Shown: one piece after another, positions 1 through 7,138 of the stretch
Numbering within the stretch: position 1 is the stretch's first letter
Layout of the letters: the number at the start of each line of letters is the position of its first letter
IMG/VR virus record: IMGVR_UViG_3300044464_000108
Coordinates: 1-64,000 of that record
Length of the DNA stretch: 64,000 nucleotides
From: a virus
Strand: one strand, 5' to 3'
The notes under the pieces: generated by a model
Databases searched by the model: none
Told to the model about the DNA's origin: nothing
Seen by the model: only the letters and a program-made list of their open reading frames with translations
Program-made: the position numbers and the translations under genes

Positions 1-13
1 TTCCAAACACTTA

Positions 14-53
14 GGGGGTCCCTTAGGAAGAGCGATCTTCCGAAGGGACCCCC
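14..53. repeat. Palindrome family, copy 1 (degenerate, long arms)
   Basis: Two 18-nt arms (14-31 and 36-53) pair with one mismatch around a GCGA loop. The inner half matches the repeated 20-bp core seen elsewhere, but the outer arms (GGGGGTCCC / GGGACCCCC) are specific to this copy. Symmetrical flanks that differ between copies suggest that base pairing, not only sequence, is conserved. There is no T-run after it. It lies between an unseen upstream gene and the small ORF at 72. Confidence 0.8.
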
Positions 54-71
54 GGATTCCAGGAGAGAACC

Positions 72-134
72 ATGGGTTACAAGGCGCACGTCTTCCCGGC
101 TCCCGGCACGTGCTTCGGTTGGCATTCGTACTAG
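72..134 (+). CDS. Possible 20-aa leader peptide
   Basis: A short ORF starts with ATG 6 nt after a good Shine-Dalgarno (AGGAGAG, 61-67) and ends at TAG 132-134. The product contains one Cys, two Trp/Tyr aromatics near the C-terminus and a Pro-Ala-Pro stretch. I recognise no family. The strong ribosome site immediately after the copy-1 hairpin is the only support; it could be a leader peptide or a chance ORF. Confidence 0.3.
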   Translation: MGYKAHVFPAPGTCFGWHSY

Positions 135-155
135 CTCGGTCGATTGGGTCTTGTA

Positions 156-176
156 TCTAGCTCATCATGAGCTAGA
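156..176. promoter_or_regulatory. 21-bp inverted repeat upstream of 186
   Basis: Ten-nt arms (TCTAGCTCAT / ATGAGCTAGA) pair perfectly around one central base. The central CTCATCAT resembles the GCGTCATSAT motif found before replication genes. It may be an operator overlapping a promoter for the gene at 186, or a small terminator. Confidence 0.4.
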
Positions 177-185
177 TTCTCTGAC

Positions 186-380
186 ATGACGAACGACGCC
201 GCGAACCGGGTGCTTCTCCCCTGCAAGCTTTCTCGTGATGCAAAGGGGCAGTACATCCCCGGGCGTGGCGACGCCGGTTGGACAATGTACGAATTCCCGA
301 GCTTGCAGGCGCGGGCTCAATTCATGGCAGCACACGAGCATTGCGCGATGCCTTGCTGGAAGCGTATCCCGCGGGGTTGA
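186..380 (+). CDS. Hypothetical protein, 64 aa
   Basis: Small soluble basic protein with three Cys (residues about 13, 54, 58) and a GWTMYEF aromatic patch. No family recognised. The start ATG has no clear Shine-Dalgarno but lies 9 nt beyond the inverted repeat at 156-176, which carries a CATCAT -10-like core. A short or absent leader is therefore possible. Confidence 0.5.
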   Translation: MTNDAANRVLLPCKLSRDAKGQYIPGRGDAGWTMYEFPSLQARAQFMAAHEHCAMPCWKRIPRG

Positions 381-499
381 AGTTGGGGACGGGTAGGCCC
401 GCGGCGGGGGAGCTGTTGTGACGCGCTCTCTCCCTCGTCGCGCGGAGGTTCGATGCCTTCGCGTTCCACCGATCGCAGCAGAAGAAAGAAGGGGATCCC

Positions 500-733
500 A
501 TGCCTGAATTCGAGCTCTCAAGTTTGCAGGTCGAGACGTTGAAGTTCATCAAGGCGCATTGCGGAGGAATCGACTTTGATAGCCCTACCGCTCAGCAAGT
601 CGATTCAGTACATACGCTGCTCGATCGAGGCTTCGTGTCGCATGTCGAAGGCGTGCTTCGGATCACGTGCACCGGTCGTGATGCGCTCGACATCGTTTCG
701 CTTCGTGCAGCTCGCGCGAGATTGGGGGAGTGA
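500..733 (+). CDS. Hypothetical protein, possible winged-helix fold
   Basis: A 77-aa product preceded by a purine-rich ribosome site (AAGAAGGGG). The pattern (helix, short strand, helix LLDRGFVS, then VLRITCTGRDAL) resembles the 'wing' part of small winged-helix proteins, in which a recognition helix is followed by a beta hairpin and 'T..G' turn. This is a visual resemblance only. Its stop overlaps the next start. Confidence 0.7.
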   Translation: MPEFELSSLQVETLKFIKAHCGGIDFDSPTAQQVDSVHTLLDRGFVSHVEGVLRITCTGRDALDIVSLRAARARLGE

Positions 734-1080
734 TGAACAACCACGAAGGCCGATGCGAATGCAACGGGTGCTCCTTCCGCCGGTACACGCAAGACAAGGA
801 AGTCGAGCGCCTCGAAGAGAAGCTTCTCAAGCTGCAGCGTGCACGTCTCGGACGATGGATCGTGAGTTGGTGGTTTTGGTGTGCGAAGTGCGGAGCCGAT
901 AAGGTGATGGGCGTCGAAGAGACCCCTGACAACGCTCGCGACAATCGACCGAAGGCGAGCACGACAACGGCGATCTGCCCGAGCTGCACAGAGGTTGAGC
1001 GAAGGAAGACGTCCGCACATGCCGTGACGCTCGAGCTCCCGGTGTGTTCGACGTACAGCGCGGCGGGAGACAAGTCGTGA
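730..1080 (+). CDS. Zinc-ribbon-like protein
   Basis: 116 aa, starting in a GTGATGA overlap with the previous gene. It has three Cys pairs: CECNGC near the N-terminus, CAKC after a Trp-rich stretch (residues about 54-57), and CPSC about 30 residues later. The last two pairs make a plausible zinc ribbon. A basic coiled helix (residues 20-40) lies between the first two. Zinc or nucleic-acid binding is inferred; no family name can be given. Confidence 0.75.
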   Translation: MMNNHEGRCECNGCSFRRYTQDKEVERLEEKLLKLQRARLGRWIVSWWFWCAKCGADKVMGVEETPDNARDNRPKASTTTAICPSCTEVERRKTSAHAVTLELPVCSTYSAAGDKS

Positions 1081-1346
1081 TCCCGCTCCTCGCTTCGCAA
1101 TACCGCATCACGACGGCCGAAGGGGTGGACGTGATCGGCAGCGTGCAGGTGACCCAAGGCGAGCTTTCTGGAATGCGGGGGCTCGGCTATCTGCGAAGCC
1201 TCGAAAGACGCGCTAGAGCCGGCGAGCGCTTGCCCATCTACGAACCCGAAGAAGGCTCAATCCTCGTGTTCCAGTCCTCGACGAGTTGGACTGGTTCCCC
1301 CTGCATCGTGCCGCTCGCCGGTGCTTCCTTCGAGCTCGTGAACTAG
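1077..1346 (+). CDS. Hypothetical protein, 89 aa
   Basis: GTG start inside the GTGA overlap with the upstream stop. I prefer it to an in-frame GTG 33 nt upstream because overlap coupling is the rule here. The sequence is mostly beta-type with a basic helix in the middle (RSLERRARAGERL). No recognised family. Its TAG stop overlaps the stop of the convergent reverse-strand gene at 1343-1504. Confidence 0.7.
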   Translation: MIPLLASQYRITTAEGVDVIGSVQVTQGELSGMRGLGYLRSLERRARAGERLPIYEPEEGSILVFQSSTSWTGSPCIVPLAGASFELVN

Positions 1347-1504
1347 AGCAGGTGGATCGTGTGATTCCCGGCTGCAAGCACGGCAGCCATTACCCCACAG
1401 AAGAACAGGATGCGCCCGATCTCCGCTGCCTTCGGGTTCGAAGCGAGCAGATACAGGATCAATCCGACAAGGGCGACGATGACAGCAACGATCGAGATGA
1501 GCAT
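1343..1504 (-). CDS. Small phage membrane protein, two TM segments
   Basis: A 53-aa reverse-strand gene. Residues 2-21 are a hydrophobic helix, followed by the hairpin SNPKAAEIGRILFF, then a second hydrophobic helix. The 'NPK..E.GRi.F..G' turn between two short helices is typical of tiny membrane proteins carried by many tailed phages; their function is unknown to me (a holin-like role is possible). It lies in an otherwise + strand cluster and its stop codon overlaps that of the convergent gene. No clear promoter of either phage class precedes it. Confidence 0.7.
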   Translation of the reverse strand: MLISIVAVIVALVGLILYLLASNPKAAEIGRILFFCGVMAAVLAAGNHTIHLL

Positions 1505-1525
1505 GGGATTGCTTGTACGCCCATC

Positions 1526-1535
1526 GCGTCATCAT
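1526..1535 (+). promoter_or_regulatory. Class B promoter motif GCGTCATCAT
   Basis: Exact match to the motif seen before replication genes. The -10-like CATCAT (1530-1535) would start transcription near 1542, leaving a short leader containing AAGGAAGGTGG before the ATG at 1558. Confidence 0.5.
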
Positions 1536-1557
1536 TCGAGCAAGGAAGGTGGAAGCT

Positions 1558-2136
1558 ATGGCAATTACTTCGATGATTCTCGGGGGAGGTTGGCGTGCGG
1601 TGTACTCGATGTGTGATGACCGTGAAGATGTTGCGAGCGAAGCGGTCGTCGCCTTCGGGGCAATTCTCGAAGGCGACAAGTCCGAGGTCTTTGCTTTCGT
1701 GATCGATGACGGCTCGCCCGGGGAGCTTGTTCGAGCGGATGCATGTGCTCCCGATTGGGCTCACGAGTTCTTGGGCTTGCTCGAACCTGGGAAGGACATC
1801 GACTTCTTTCGCGACGAAGCCAAGCGACGCTGCAAAGAAGTCGATGCAAACGAAGCGAAGGAGCAAGCGAAGGAATGCCTTGCGGAGCTCCGCAAGCGCC
1901 CGGTGTTCGAAGCCGAGTACCAAAGGACGATCCACATGCTCGAGCCGGCGACATGCCGAATCGACTGGGGTGCCGAGTATGTTGCGTTCTTCAGCACCTA
2001 TCCGCCGATTGAAAAGGTGTCCGACGAAGCGCTTGCAGCATGGGCTCTCGCGCTCAGGCTTCGGCACTACCCAACCCAAAAGATCGAACTTGAACAACGT
2101 ATCGAACGATCAAAGAAAGCGGCGGAATCGCTATGA
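1558..2136 (+). CDS. Hypothetical protein, 192 aa
   Basis: The ATG at 1558 is chosen because AAGGAAGGTGG lies 6-8 nt upstream; an in-frame start 45 nt earlier has no ribosome site. The N-terminal half is beta-rich and the middle is strongly helical and charged (FFRDEAKRRCKEVDANEAKEQ). Four Cys are scattered. No family recognised. It begins a run of translationally coupled genes (overlap with 2133) under the class B motif at 1526. Confidence 0.75.
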   Translation: MAITSMILGGGWRAVYSMCDDREDVASEAVVAFGAILEGDKSEVFAFVIDDGSPGELVRADACAPDWAHEFLGLLEPGKDIDFFRDEAKRRCKEVDANEAKEQAKECLAELRKRPVFEAEYQRTIHMLEPATCRIDWGAEYVAFFSTYPPIEKVSDEALAAWALALRLRHYPTQKIELEQRIERSKKAAESL

Positions 2137-2462
2137 GGATAACCACGCAAGAGTTCACGAAACGATACGGCCGAGCGCCGAACCGAAGAGAGCGACGGGG
2201 CGGTCGGACGCGAGGCGAGAAGATCGGGTTGCGTACTCCCGTTGAACTTCTTGGCAAGCCGCACGAGGGCAACGTCTTCACGCTCGAACAGATCAAGGAA
2301 GCGATCCGGGTGCTCGAAGCCAATCAACTAAAGCCGGATGCCGAAGGGCGGATCAGCTTTCATCGTGCAGGACAAGAGCCTTTGCGCATCACGCCCGAAC
2401 AAGCCGCCGAGCGCATTGCCCAATTGAGTGCGATCGTTGCCAAGGCCAAAGGGGGGACGTGA
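2133..2462 (+). CDS. Hypothetical protein, 109 aa
   Basis: Starts in an ATGA overlap with the previous stop. The N-terminus is very basic (RAPNRRERRGGRTRGEK) and is followed by two amphipathic helices, one with a TPEQAAERIAQL repeat-like pattern. This could suit nucleic-acid binding, but no known fold is evident. It is coupled to the next gene by overlap. Confidence 0.7.
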   Translation: MRITTQEFTKRYGRAPNRRERRGGRTRGEKIGLRTPVELLGKPHEGNVFTLEQIKEAIRVLEANQLKPDAEGRISFHRAGQEPLRITPEQAAERIAQLSAIVAKAKGGT

Positions 2463-2965
2463 TGGCTCGTCCAATCGAAGCGACTCCCCCGCTCGAAGGT
2501 GAGGATGCCGATCGACTTGAGGAAGAACTCAAGAACGTTTGCTCGCCGGAAGAGATGGCAATACGGCGAGCGAATGCAAAGGCTCATCTCGCCGAAGTCA
2601 TGCGTTTGAAGGATCCCGAGAAGTGGGTTGGCAAGGCGGTGATCCATCTACCATCGGGAACGATCGGCAAAGTAAAGCGGTACGAGTTGGCCGATCGTGT
2701 GGGCCCTCGGCATCAAGCCCCCGACGTGCTCGAGCTCGAAGACGGAAACAAGTTCATCGCCTCGGACCTATCCGTGTTCGAGTTCCTTTCCGAAGGCGAA
2801 CAGCAGCTCGCCGACATCGGTGTGACTGGCGTGCAGCAGCTTGTCGGCATGCTCGACACCATTGCGCAGCGCTTGAACCTCCCAAGCGCAAAAGCCTTCC
2901 GCATCGTGAGTGCCGTCTTTCAGATGAGCATCCGTCGGCTCGACCGACGTCCCATGACCCCCTAA
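2462..2965 (+). CDS. Hypothetical protein, 167 aa
   Basis: The ATG at 2462 follows AAAGGGGGGACGTG and overlaps the upstream stop; a GTG one codon earlier is also possible. The middle (WVGKAVIHLPSGTIGKVKRYE...DVLELEDGNKFIASDL) reads like a small SH3-like beta barrel, flanked by acidic helices. No named family. It is the last gene before palindrome copy 2. Confidence 0.75.
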   Translation: MARPIEATPPLEGEDADRLEEELKNVCSPEEMAIRRANAKAHLAEVMRLKDPEKWVGKAVIHLPSGTIGKVKRYELADRVGPRHQAPDVLELEDGNKFIASDLSVFEFLSEGEQQLADIGVTGVQQLVGMLDTIAQRLNLPSAKAFRIVSAVFQMSIRRLDRRPMTP

Positions 2966-2972
2966 GTAATTC

Positions 2973-3002
2973 CCCCTTCGGAAGATAGATCTTCCGAAGG
3001 GG
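2973..3002. repeat. Palindrome family, copy 2
   Basis: A 30-nt dyad with one central mismatch, 8 nt after a stop codon and followed by TTT. The core differs from the consensus at one base (AGATAGATCT). Of all copies this looks most like an intrinsic terminator. It also lies 14 nt upstream of a -10-like element (3016-3021). Confidence 0.9.
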
Positions 3003-3011
3003 TTTCGATCG

Positions 3012-3021
3012 GCGTCATCAT
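3012..3021 (+). promoter_or_regulatory. Class B promoter motif GCGTCATCAT
   Basis: Exact motif, downstream of palindrome copy 2. Transcription would start near 3028, giving a short leader with GGGAGGGGGACGAAGG before the ATG at 3044. Confidence 0.5.
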
Positions 3022-3043
3022 TCCCACGGGAGGGGGACGAAGG

Positions 3044-3232
3044 ATGACGCACGATCAGCAAGCGAAGTGCATCCGCTGCGGCAAGACAGGCGCTCAGATG
3101 TGGGCTTGGATTGCAGGCATTGGGTGGGCGTGCTCCGAAGTTTGCCGGCGGGAGCTGCAGAGCTCACAGCCGAGCCGTAGCGAAACGAAGACGGAACCAA
3201 GGGAGGATCCCAATGAACGAACAATTGGATGA
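3044..3232 (+). CDS. Small zinc-finger protein, 62 aa
   Basis: Has CIRCGK near the N-terminus and CSEVC 21 residues later, a four-Cys zinc-knuckle arrangement, then a polar disordered tail. It is preceded by a strong GGAGGGGGACGAAGG ribosome site and a class B promoter motif. It overlaps the next gene by 20 nt. Function unknown; DNA/RNA or protein binding is inferred only from the zinc motif. Confidence 0.7.
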   Translation: MTHDQQAKCIRCGKTGAQMWAWIAGIGWACSEVCRRELQSSQPSRSETKTEPREDPNERTIG

Positions 3233-3458
3233 GCTCTGTAAGGCACCGATTCAAATCCCGCTCGAAGGCGGGGGGAGTCTCGCGATTCCCTTTGCGCAGT
3301 TGCTTGTGATCATCGGCTCGGAGTTGCGCGACCGAAAGATCTTCGTGCTCGACTTCGTTCAAACGCGCGAAGGCGTGAAGCCTTTCCACGTACAGGTTCA
3401 CGTTCATGATGTGCTGCTCGAGCAAGAACCCGCGAAGCCGTCCACGGAGCTCAATTGA
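3213..3458 (+). CDS. Hypothetical protein, 81 aa
   Basis: The ATG at 3213 is supported by GGGAGGATCCCA. The protein is predicted mixed alpha/beta, acidic at both ends, with a hydrophobic central helix (FAQLLVIIGSEL) and a C-terminal strand-rich part (VQVHVHDVLLE). No family recognised. Its stop overlaps the start of thymidylate kinase, so the two are probably translated together. Confidence 0.7.
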   Translation: MNEQLDELCKAPIQIPLEGGGSLAIPFAQLLVIIGSELRDRKIFVLDFVQTREGVKPFHVQVHVHDVLLEQEPAKPSTELN

Positions 3459-4159
3459 ACACCCAAGGCCGGGGCAAGTTCATTGTCCTCGAAGGCATCG
3501 ACGGCAGCGGCAAGAGCCGACAAGCGACGTTGCTCGCGCAATACCTCAACCTCGCGGGCGTCGATGTCGAACCGACGGGGCACGACTTCGGCAAGCTCAT
3601 TCGAGCAGCGCTAAGCGGTGCTCGGAAGTTCGATCCGACAGCGCTCGCCCTGCTCTTCGCAACGGATCGAATCGAGCATTCGATCGAGATCTCGCGTCGG
3701 CTTGTTCGTGGCGAGAACGTGGTCGGCGATCGGTATGCCCTTTCCAACCTCGTGTACTACGCCGCGGGAACCCATGGGCCCCTGTTCGGTCCGGGGTTCA
3801 TCGAGCGCCTGAACTGGATCGCGCATGCGAACGAGCACGCCATTGCCCCCGACCTTTATGTCGTGCTCGATGTGCCGGTCGACGTTGCCCTTGCACGGCT
3901 TCAAGCCTCCGATAAACCCCGGCGGGAGCTCTTCGAGCACAAGGCGTTTCTCGAACGTGCCGAGACTTGCTATCGGCATGCGGAGCTTGTCCTTCGGCCG
4001 AAGAACCTCGGCGAGCCGGTACCCAATTCGGTGCAGCACAAGGTGCAAATCGTCCACGTCTCGGGGGTTGGCCGATGGCACGACGTGCAAGCGCGCATCG
4101 TCGAAGCGATCCACCGCTACCTAGGGGACTTCGTTCCGCTGTCGACCGTGAGCGCCTAG
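3455..4159 (+). CDS. tmk: Thymidylate kinase (dTMP kinase)
   Basis: Phosphorylates dTMP to dTDP with ATP for phage DNA synthesis. Residues 14-21 are the P-loop GIDGSGKS. EPTG about 20 residues later matches the substrate-binding EPxG segment, and VGDRY (about residue 91) is the DR(Y/F) motif that contacts dTMP. Length (234 aa) is near the usual 200-230. The start is TTG inside the TGA overlap of the preceding gene, an unusual start codon here; no better in-frame start keeps the first strand. It is separated from the replication module, which lies 50 kb away. Confidence 0.92.
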   Translation: MNTQGRGKFIVLEGIDGSGKSRQATLLAQYLNLAGVDVEPTGHDFGKLIRAALSGARKFDPTALALLFATDRIEHSIEISRRLVRGENVVGDRYALSNLVYYAAGTHGPLFGPGFIERLNWIAHANEHAIAPDLYVVLDVPVDVALARLQASDKPRRELFEHKAFLERAETCYRHAELVLRPKNLGEPVPNSVQHKVQIVHVSGVGRWHDVQARIVEAIHRYLGDFVPLSTVSA

Positions 4160-4168
4160 ACCTGATAG

Positions 4169-4194
4169 ACCTCGGGAAACTACGACCCCGAGGT
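4169..4194 (+). promoter_or_regulatory. Leader hairpin that buries the ribosome site of 4199
   Basis: ACCTCGGG (4169-4176) pairs with CCCGAGGT (4187-4194). The GAGGT that serves as Shine-Dalgarno for the GTG at 4199 is in the 3' arm, so folding would block initiation. A weak TGATAGACC -10-like string overlaps the 5' arm. Confidence 0.5.
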
Positions 4195-4198
4195 TCAA

Positions 4199-5704
4199 GT
4201 GTCCAAATTCATCCTGATCAATGCCGTACGGCTCGGAGCGGTGGGTGTTCTTACCCCGGGCACACAGTTTGACGATGCCGTAGATCCGACAACGGTTGCC
4301 ACCGTCCGGGCAAATGGTGGCGTTCTTTACCCCGACATCGGAGATCAACTCACGGCAGCAGCCGAGATCGCGCGCAGCATGAAGGCGTCCGGCGTAGCGA
4401 CGGACACGATCGCGGCGTACATGGCGAGCGCCTTCCAAGCGCAGAACTCAACCCTTGGGAACGGGAGCAACGCTCAGCTCGTGTTCTATGTCGACCCTGT
4501 TAAGGGGAAGGACTCGAACCCCGGCACGCAAGCTCTGCCGGTGCAACGCATAGCTCAGCTTTGGCGTCTTCTCGTACCGACGGGGATGCAGCTTCCGCCG
4601 GGTGCGTCGAGTGCGGCATATGCGATCAACGTGTTGAGCAAGCCGCTCGCCGACGATCGACCCATCGGAACCATGCGCGTTGGATTCGGATGCACCCTCG
4701 ATTGGAACGCGGGTTCAACCACGATCAATTACACGGGGTCGATCACGGCGGTTACTCCCGCCGCAACGCCGGGCACCAACACGAGCCCCGACCTCACAGA
4801 TGCAGCTCTCACGGGTGGCACGTGGGCAGGCTTTCCAACTCAGCGCGGTCGTGTGCCGAGCGGAGTTCGAGCCGGTGCGATCTTTTATGGGCAGCACGAT
4901 CTAGGCGGTGCTCGAACACGAACGGCGAAAGCGATCATTCCTGATCCGAACGTGATCAATCAGATCAGCAAGCTTCCGACGTTGGCAATTGCGGACCCGA
5001 TTGTGATCGAGTCCCTCATGCAGGTGGAGGCGCTCCCGATGGACTACGACATCGACGACAGCGCAGACACGACCTTCATTGCAAAGGTGCGGTTCAATAA
5101 CTTCCAGTTCAACAACATGCAGTTGCCGACGAATAAAACCCAATTCGGCCTTGGGTTTTACGGGTGCATCTTCGCAACGTCTGCGGCATCGAGCTCGGGT
5201 GTTGGGTCGGGATCGAGTGCAAACTTCTTCGGATGCCTGTTTACGAAGAAGATCGTCAGTCCCCCCGGTTCAAGCCTATGGCTTGTCGCATGCTCGCTTT
5301 TGGCAGGTCTCACAGTTACACCCGGATCGATTGTGATCCTCGATGGGGACACGTGTTCGGATTCTGCAGCGGCGAACGACTCGATTGAGAACACCGGGGG
5401 GTTTCTGCAGTTGGCGCGGTGCAGCTCCTACGGGTCAATCTCGATTCCAGGAATCCGATGTTATGGTGACACGCTTGTGACGGGCACGGGGCTCTTCGGC
5501 TCAACAGCTTGCTACGGCTCGGGTAACGCGAACGTGGGCATGCATTGCCGAAGTGGTCACACCGTGCTGTACAGCACGATCCCCACCATTACAGGGGCGA
5601 ACAATGATGTTGTCGTTGGCAAGCAAGCGTCCCAAACGTGGGCAAGCTTTGCGACGAACGGCGCTCTCGATGTTTTGACGAATGCTGCGATCGTAAAGAC
5701 CTGA
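4199..5704 (+). CDS. Adhesin / tail-spike-like protein with shared anchor domain
   Basis: 501 aa, GTG start. Residues 1-90 (MSKFILINAVRLG..., then DDAVDP and GG.LYP) closely match the N-terminus of the protein at 15009, pointing to a common anchoring module. The rest is beta-rich. Residues about 315-440 show repeated short strands with turn Cys (FYGCIFA, FFGCLFT, LVACSLL, LARCSSY, GIRCYGD), the look of a right-handed parallel beta-helix as in phage tailspikes. A receptor-binding or glycan-recognising role is inferred. No catalytic motif is evident. Translation may be controlled by the hairpin just upstream. Confidence 0.65.
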   Translation: MSKFILINAVRLGAVGVLTPGTQFDDAVDPTTVATVRANGGVLYPDIGDQLTAAAEIARSMKASGVATDTIAAYMASAFQAQNSTLGNGSNAQLVFYVDPVKGKDSNPGTQALPVQRIAQLWRLLVPTGMQLPPGASSAAYAINVLSKPLADDRPIGTMRVGFGCTLDWNAGSTTINYTGSITAVTPAATPGTNTSPDLTDAALTGGTWAGFPTQRGRVPSGVRAGAIFYGQHDLGGARTRTAKAIIPDPNVINQISKLPTLAIADPIVIESLMQVEALPMDYDIDDSADTTFIAKVRFNNFQFNNMQLPTNKTQFGLGFYGCIFATSAASSSGVGSGSSANFFGCLFTKKIVSPPGSSLWLVACSLLAGLTVTPGSIVILDGDTCSDSAAANDSIENTGGFLQLARCSSYGSISIPGIRCYGDTLVTGTGLFGSTACYGSGNANVGMHCRSGHTVLYSTIPTITGANNDVVVGKQASQTWASFATNGALDVLTNAAIVKT

Positions 5705-5718
5705 AAGAGAGAATCAGA

Positions 5719-6507
5719 ATGCATCTACTCGCTAAAAACCTAGAGTTTCGTCGCAAGGTCGAAGAGCGCCGACAAGCAATCCTCGCGAACCCTGAAGCGC
5801 ATCTCGAGCATGAGATCGAATGGGCAACCCATCCCGATCGAGAGAAGCCGCTTTGGCTCGTCGACTTGGAAGAGGACAACCCCGAGTCCTATGCCGAAGC
5901 GCGCGAAGCCATTCTTCGGCATCACGAGACGGTGAACGACCCCCTACTTGCCTCGAAGCATCATGAGACGCTGAAAGTCACCAAAGAACTTGAAGCGGCG
6001 GGGATCGAGGTCGACAAGCGACCTCCGTTTCATCGACACGAGATCGAATGGGCTCTTGGCCGCAAGCTCGAGTCGCATGAGAAAACCAGCGTGCACGAGA
6101 TCGAACCGCCGTCGGACAAGATGATCGAAGCGTTCGATGCTTTCATTGATGTGGCTTTTGCCGAGCGAGTCGAAGGCGTGATCGAACTTGCTCCCGGGCC
6201 TTGCATTGTGGATCCCTTTCACCGTGATCCCGGGATGCCGATCGAAGAAGTTGTTCACGAGATGGACGAGATGATGAAGGCGGACCCGATGACGTTCGGG
6301 GCAGACTTCGCCGACGGTCCGGATCAAACCGTGAAACTTGACGTGCAAGTCGTCGAGGGGGTGATTACTTCCGTGACCGATGAAGAGTTCGATCGAAACA
6401 TCGCCTTCGATGCCGAGCATTCGCCGACAACGGACGGAACTCACGAAGAGCCCGAGCCTGACCCGAAGTCGCTCGAGCTCGATGGGCTTCCGCCCAAAAC
6501 AGAGTGA
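5719..6507 (+). CDS. Acidic helical hypothetical protein, 262 aa
   Basis: ATG follows GAAAGAGAGAATCAGA. Highly charged and rich in His and Glu, with three HEIEW/HEIEP repeats (at about residues 34, 109 and 131). Repeated HEIE and paired RK/EE blocks suggest long helices; the C-terminus is acidic and disordered. No membrane segment. Its place directly after an adhesin and before palindrome copy 3 suggests a virion or assembly protein, but nothing identifies it. Confidence 0.7.
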   Translation: MHLLAKNLEFRRKVEERRQAILANPEAHLEHEIEWATHPDREKPLWLVDLEEDNPESYAEAREAILRHHETVNDPLLASKHHETLKVTKELEAAGIEVDKRPPFHRHEIEWALGRKLESHEKTSVHEIEPPSDKMIEAFDAFIDVAFAERVEGVIELAPGPCIVDPFHRDPGMPIEEVVHEMDEMMKADPMTFGADFADGPDQTVKLDVQVVEGVITSVTDEEFDRNIAFDAEHSPTTDGTHEEPEPDPKSLELDGLPPKTE

Positions 6508-6513
6508 TCTTCG

Positions 6514-6547
6514 CCGCCCTTCGGAAGATCGATCTTCCGAAGGGCGG
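6514..6547. repeat. Palindrome family, copy 3 (34-bp perfect)
   Basis: The longest perfect copy: 17-nt arms centred between 6530 and 6531, containing the exact 20-bp core at 6521-6540 plus matched CCGCCCT / AGGGCGG flanks. It lies 6 nt after a stop codon and 15 nt upstream of the -10-like CATAAT of the lipoprotein gene. Confidence 0.95.
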
Positions 6548-6562
6548 TCTCGACCTCCGCGG

Positions 6563-6568
6563 CATAAT
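6563..6568 (+). promoter_or_regulatory. -10-like CATAAT for leaderless lipoprotein gene
   Basis: CATAAT is followed by 6 nt and then the ATG at 6575. There is no room for a Shine-Dalgarno, so the mRNA would be leaderless. It is intermediate between class A (TAnnnT) and class B (CATSAT). Confidence 0.55.
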
Positions 6569-6574
6569 GGGGTC

Positions 6575-7138
6575 ATGAAACAATCAATCGGCTTTTTGGT
6601 TCTCATCGCGGGACTCGTCATCGGATGCGGTACCCCGTTCGAAGCGGGGCACTCCGCGCGAGCGGACTTGATCGAACAATCCAATGCCGGCACGGGCGGG
6701 GGGCATGACGGGGCCGGGGGTTCGGGTGGACGTGTTGACCCATCGTCCTCCGTCTCGAGCGGCTCCGGGGGGCAAGGCGGGGCTGCAAGCTCTGCCGAGA
6801 GCTCGAGCGCGGTTACGACGGGCGGCGGGAGCTGCAACCTTCCGCAACGCTGCAAGGATGCGGGCGTTCAGTGCGGCACCGTGACGGTTGATCCGGCGAA
6901 GTGCGGCGGGCAGATGTCGATGGACTGCGGTGTCTGTCCGGAAGGGGACACGTGCGGCGACAACGGGCATGTCCAGCAATGCGGTCATGCGTGTGCAAGC
7001 CTGTACGCCGCACAATGCCAAGCGGCTGGAGCACCTTTCGTGGGTGGCGGTTACAGTGGCTTCTGTACGTTGCTCCCGAAGGATCAATGCTCTTGGACGG
7101 TGATCGACATGTCGACGGCCTTTTGGTGTTGCCCGTGA
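6575..7138 (+). CDS. Myxobacterial-type Cys-rich lipoprotein
   Basis: 187 aa. Residues 1-17 form a signal peptide ending in the lipobox VIGC, so Cys17 would be lipidated. A Gly/Ser linker (residues about 40-85) separates this from a Cys-rich domain. Its pattern (C..RCKDAGVQCG, CGGQMSMDCGVC, GDTCGDNG) matches the repeat module common in Polyangia surface lipoproteins, which is the best host clue in the window. A phage copy could alter the host surface (superinfection exclusion) or be virion-associated; both are inference. It has its own leaderless promoter beneath palindrome copy 3. Confidence 0.75.
   Translation: MKQSIGFLVLIAGLVIGCGTPFEAGHSARADLIEQSNAGTGGGHDGAGGSGGRVDPSSSVSSGSGGQGGAASSAESSSAVTTGGGSCNLPQRCKDAGVQCGTVTVDPAKCGGQMSMDCGVCPEGDTCGDNGHVQQCGHACASLYAAQCQAAGAPFVGGGYSGFCTLLPKDQCSWTVIDMSTAFWCCP

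Noticed and set aside
1286-1576. Forward frame of 96 codons across the 1343-1504 region
   Set aside because: Polar, low-complexity product; the reverse frame encodes a clear two-helix membrane protein instead.
5944-6855. Reverse-strand open frame of about 303 codons
   Set aside because: Spans palindrome copy 3 and two forward genes with good starts; His/Arg-rich antisense composition.
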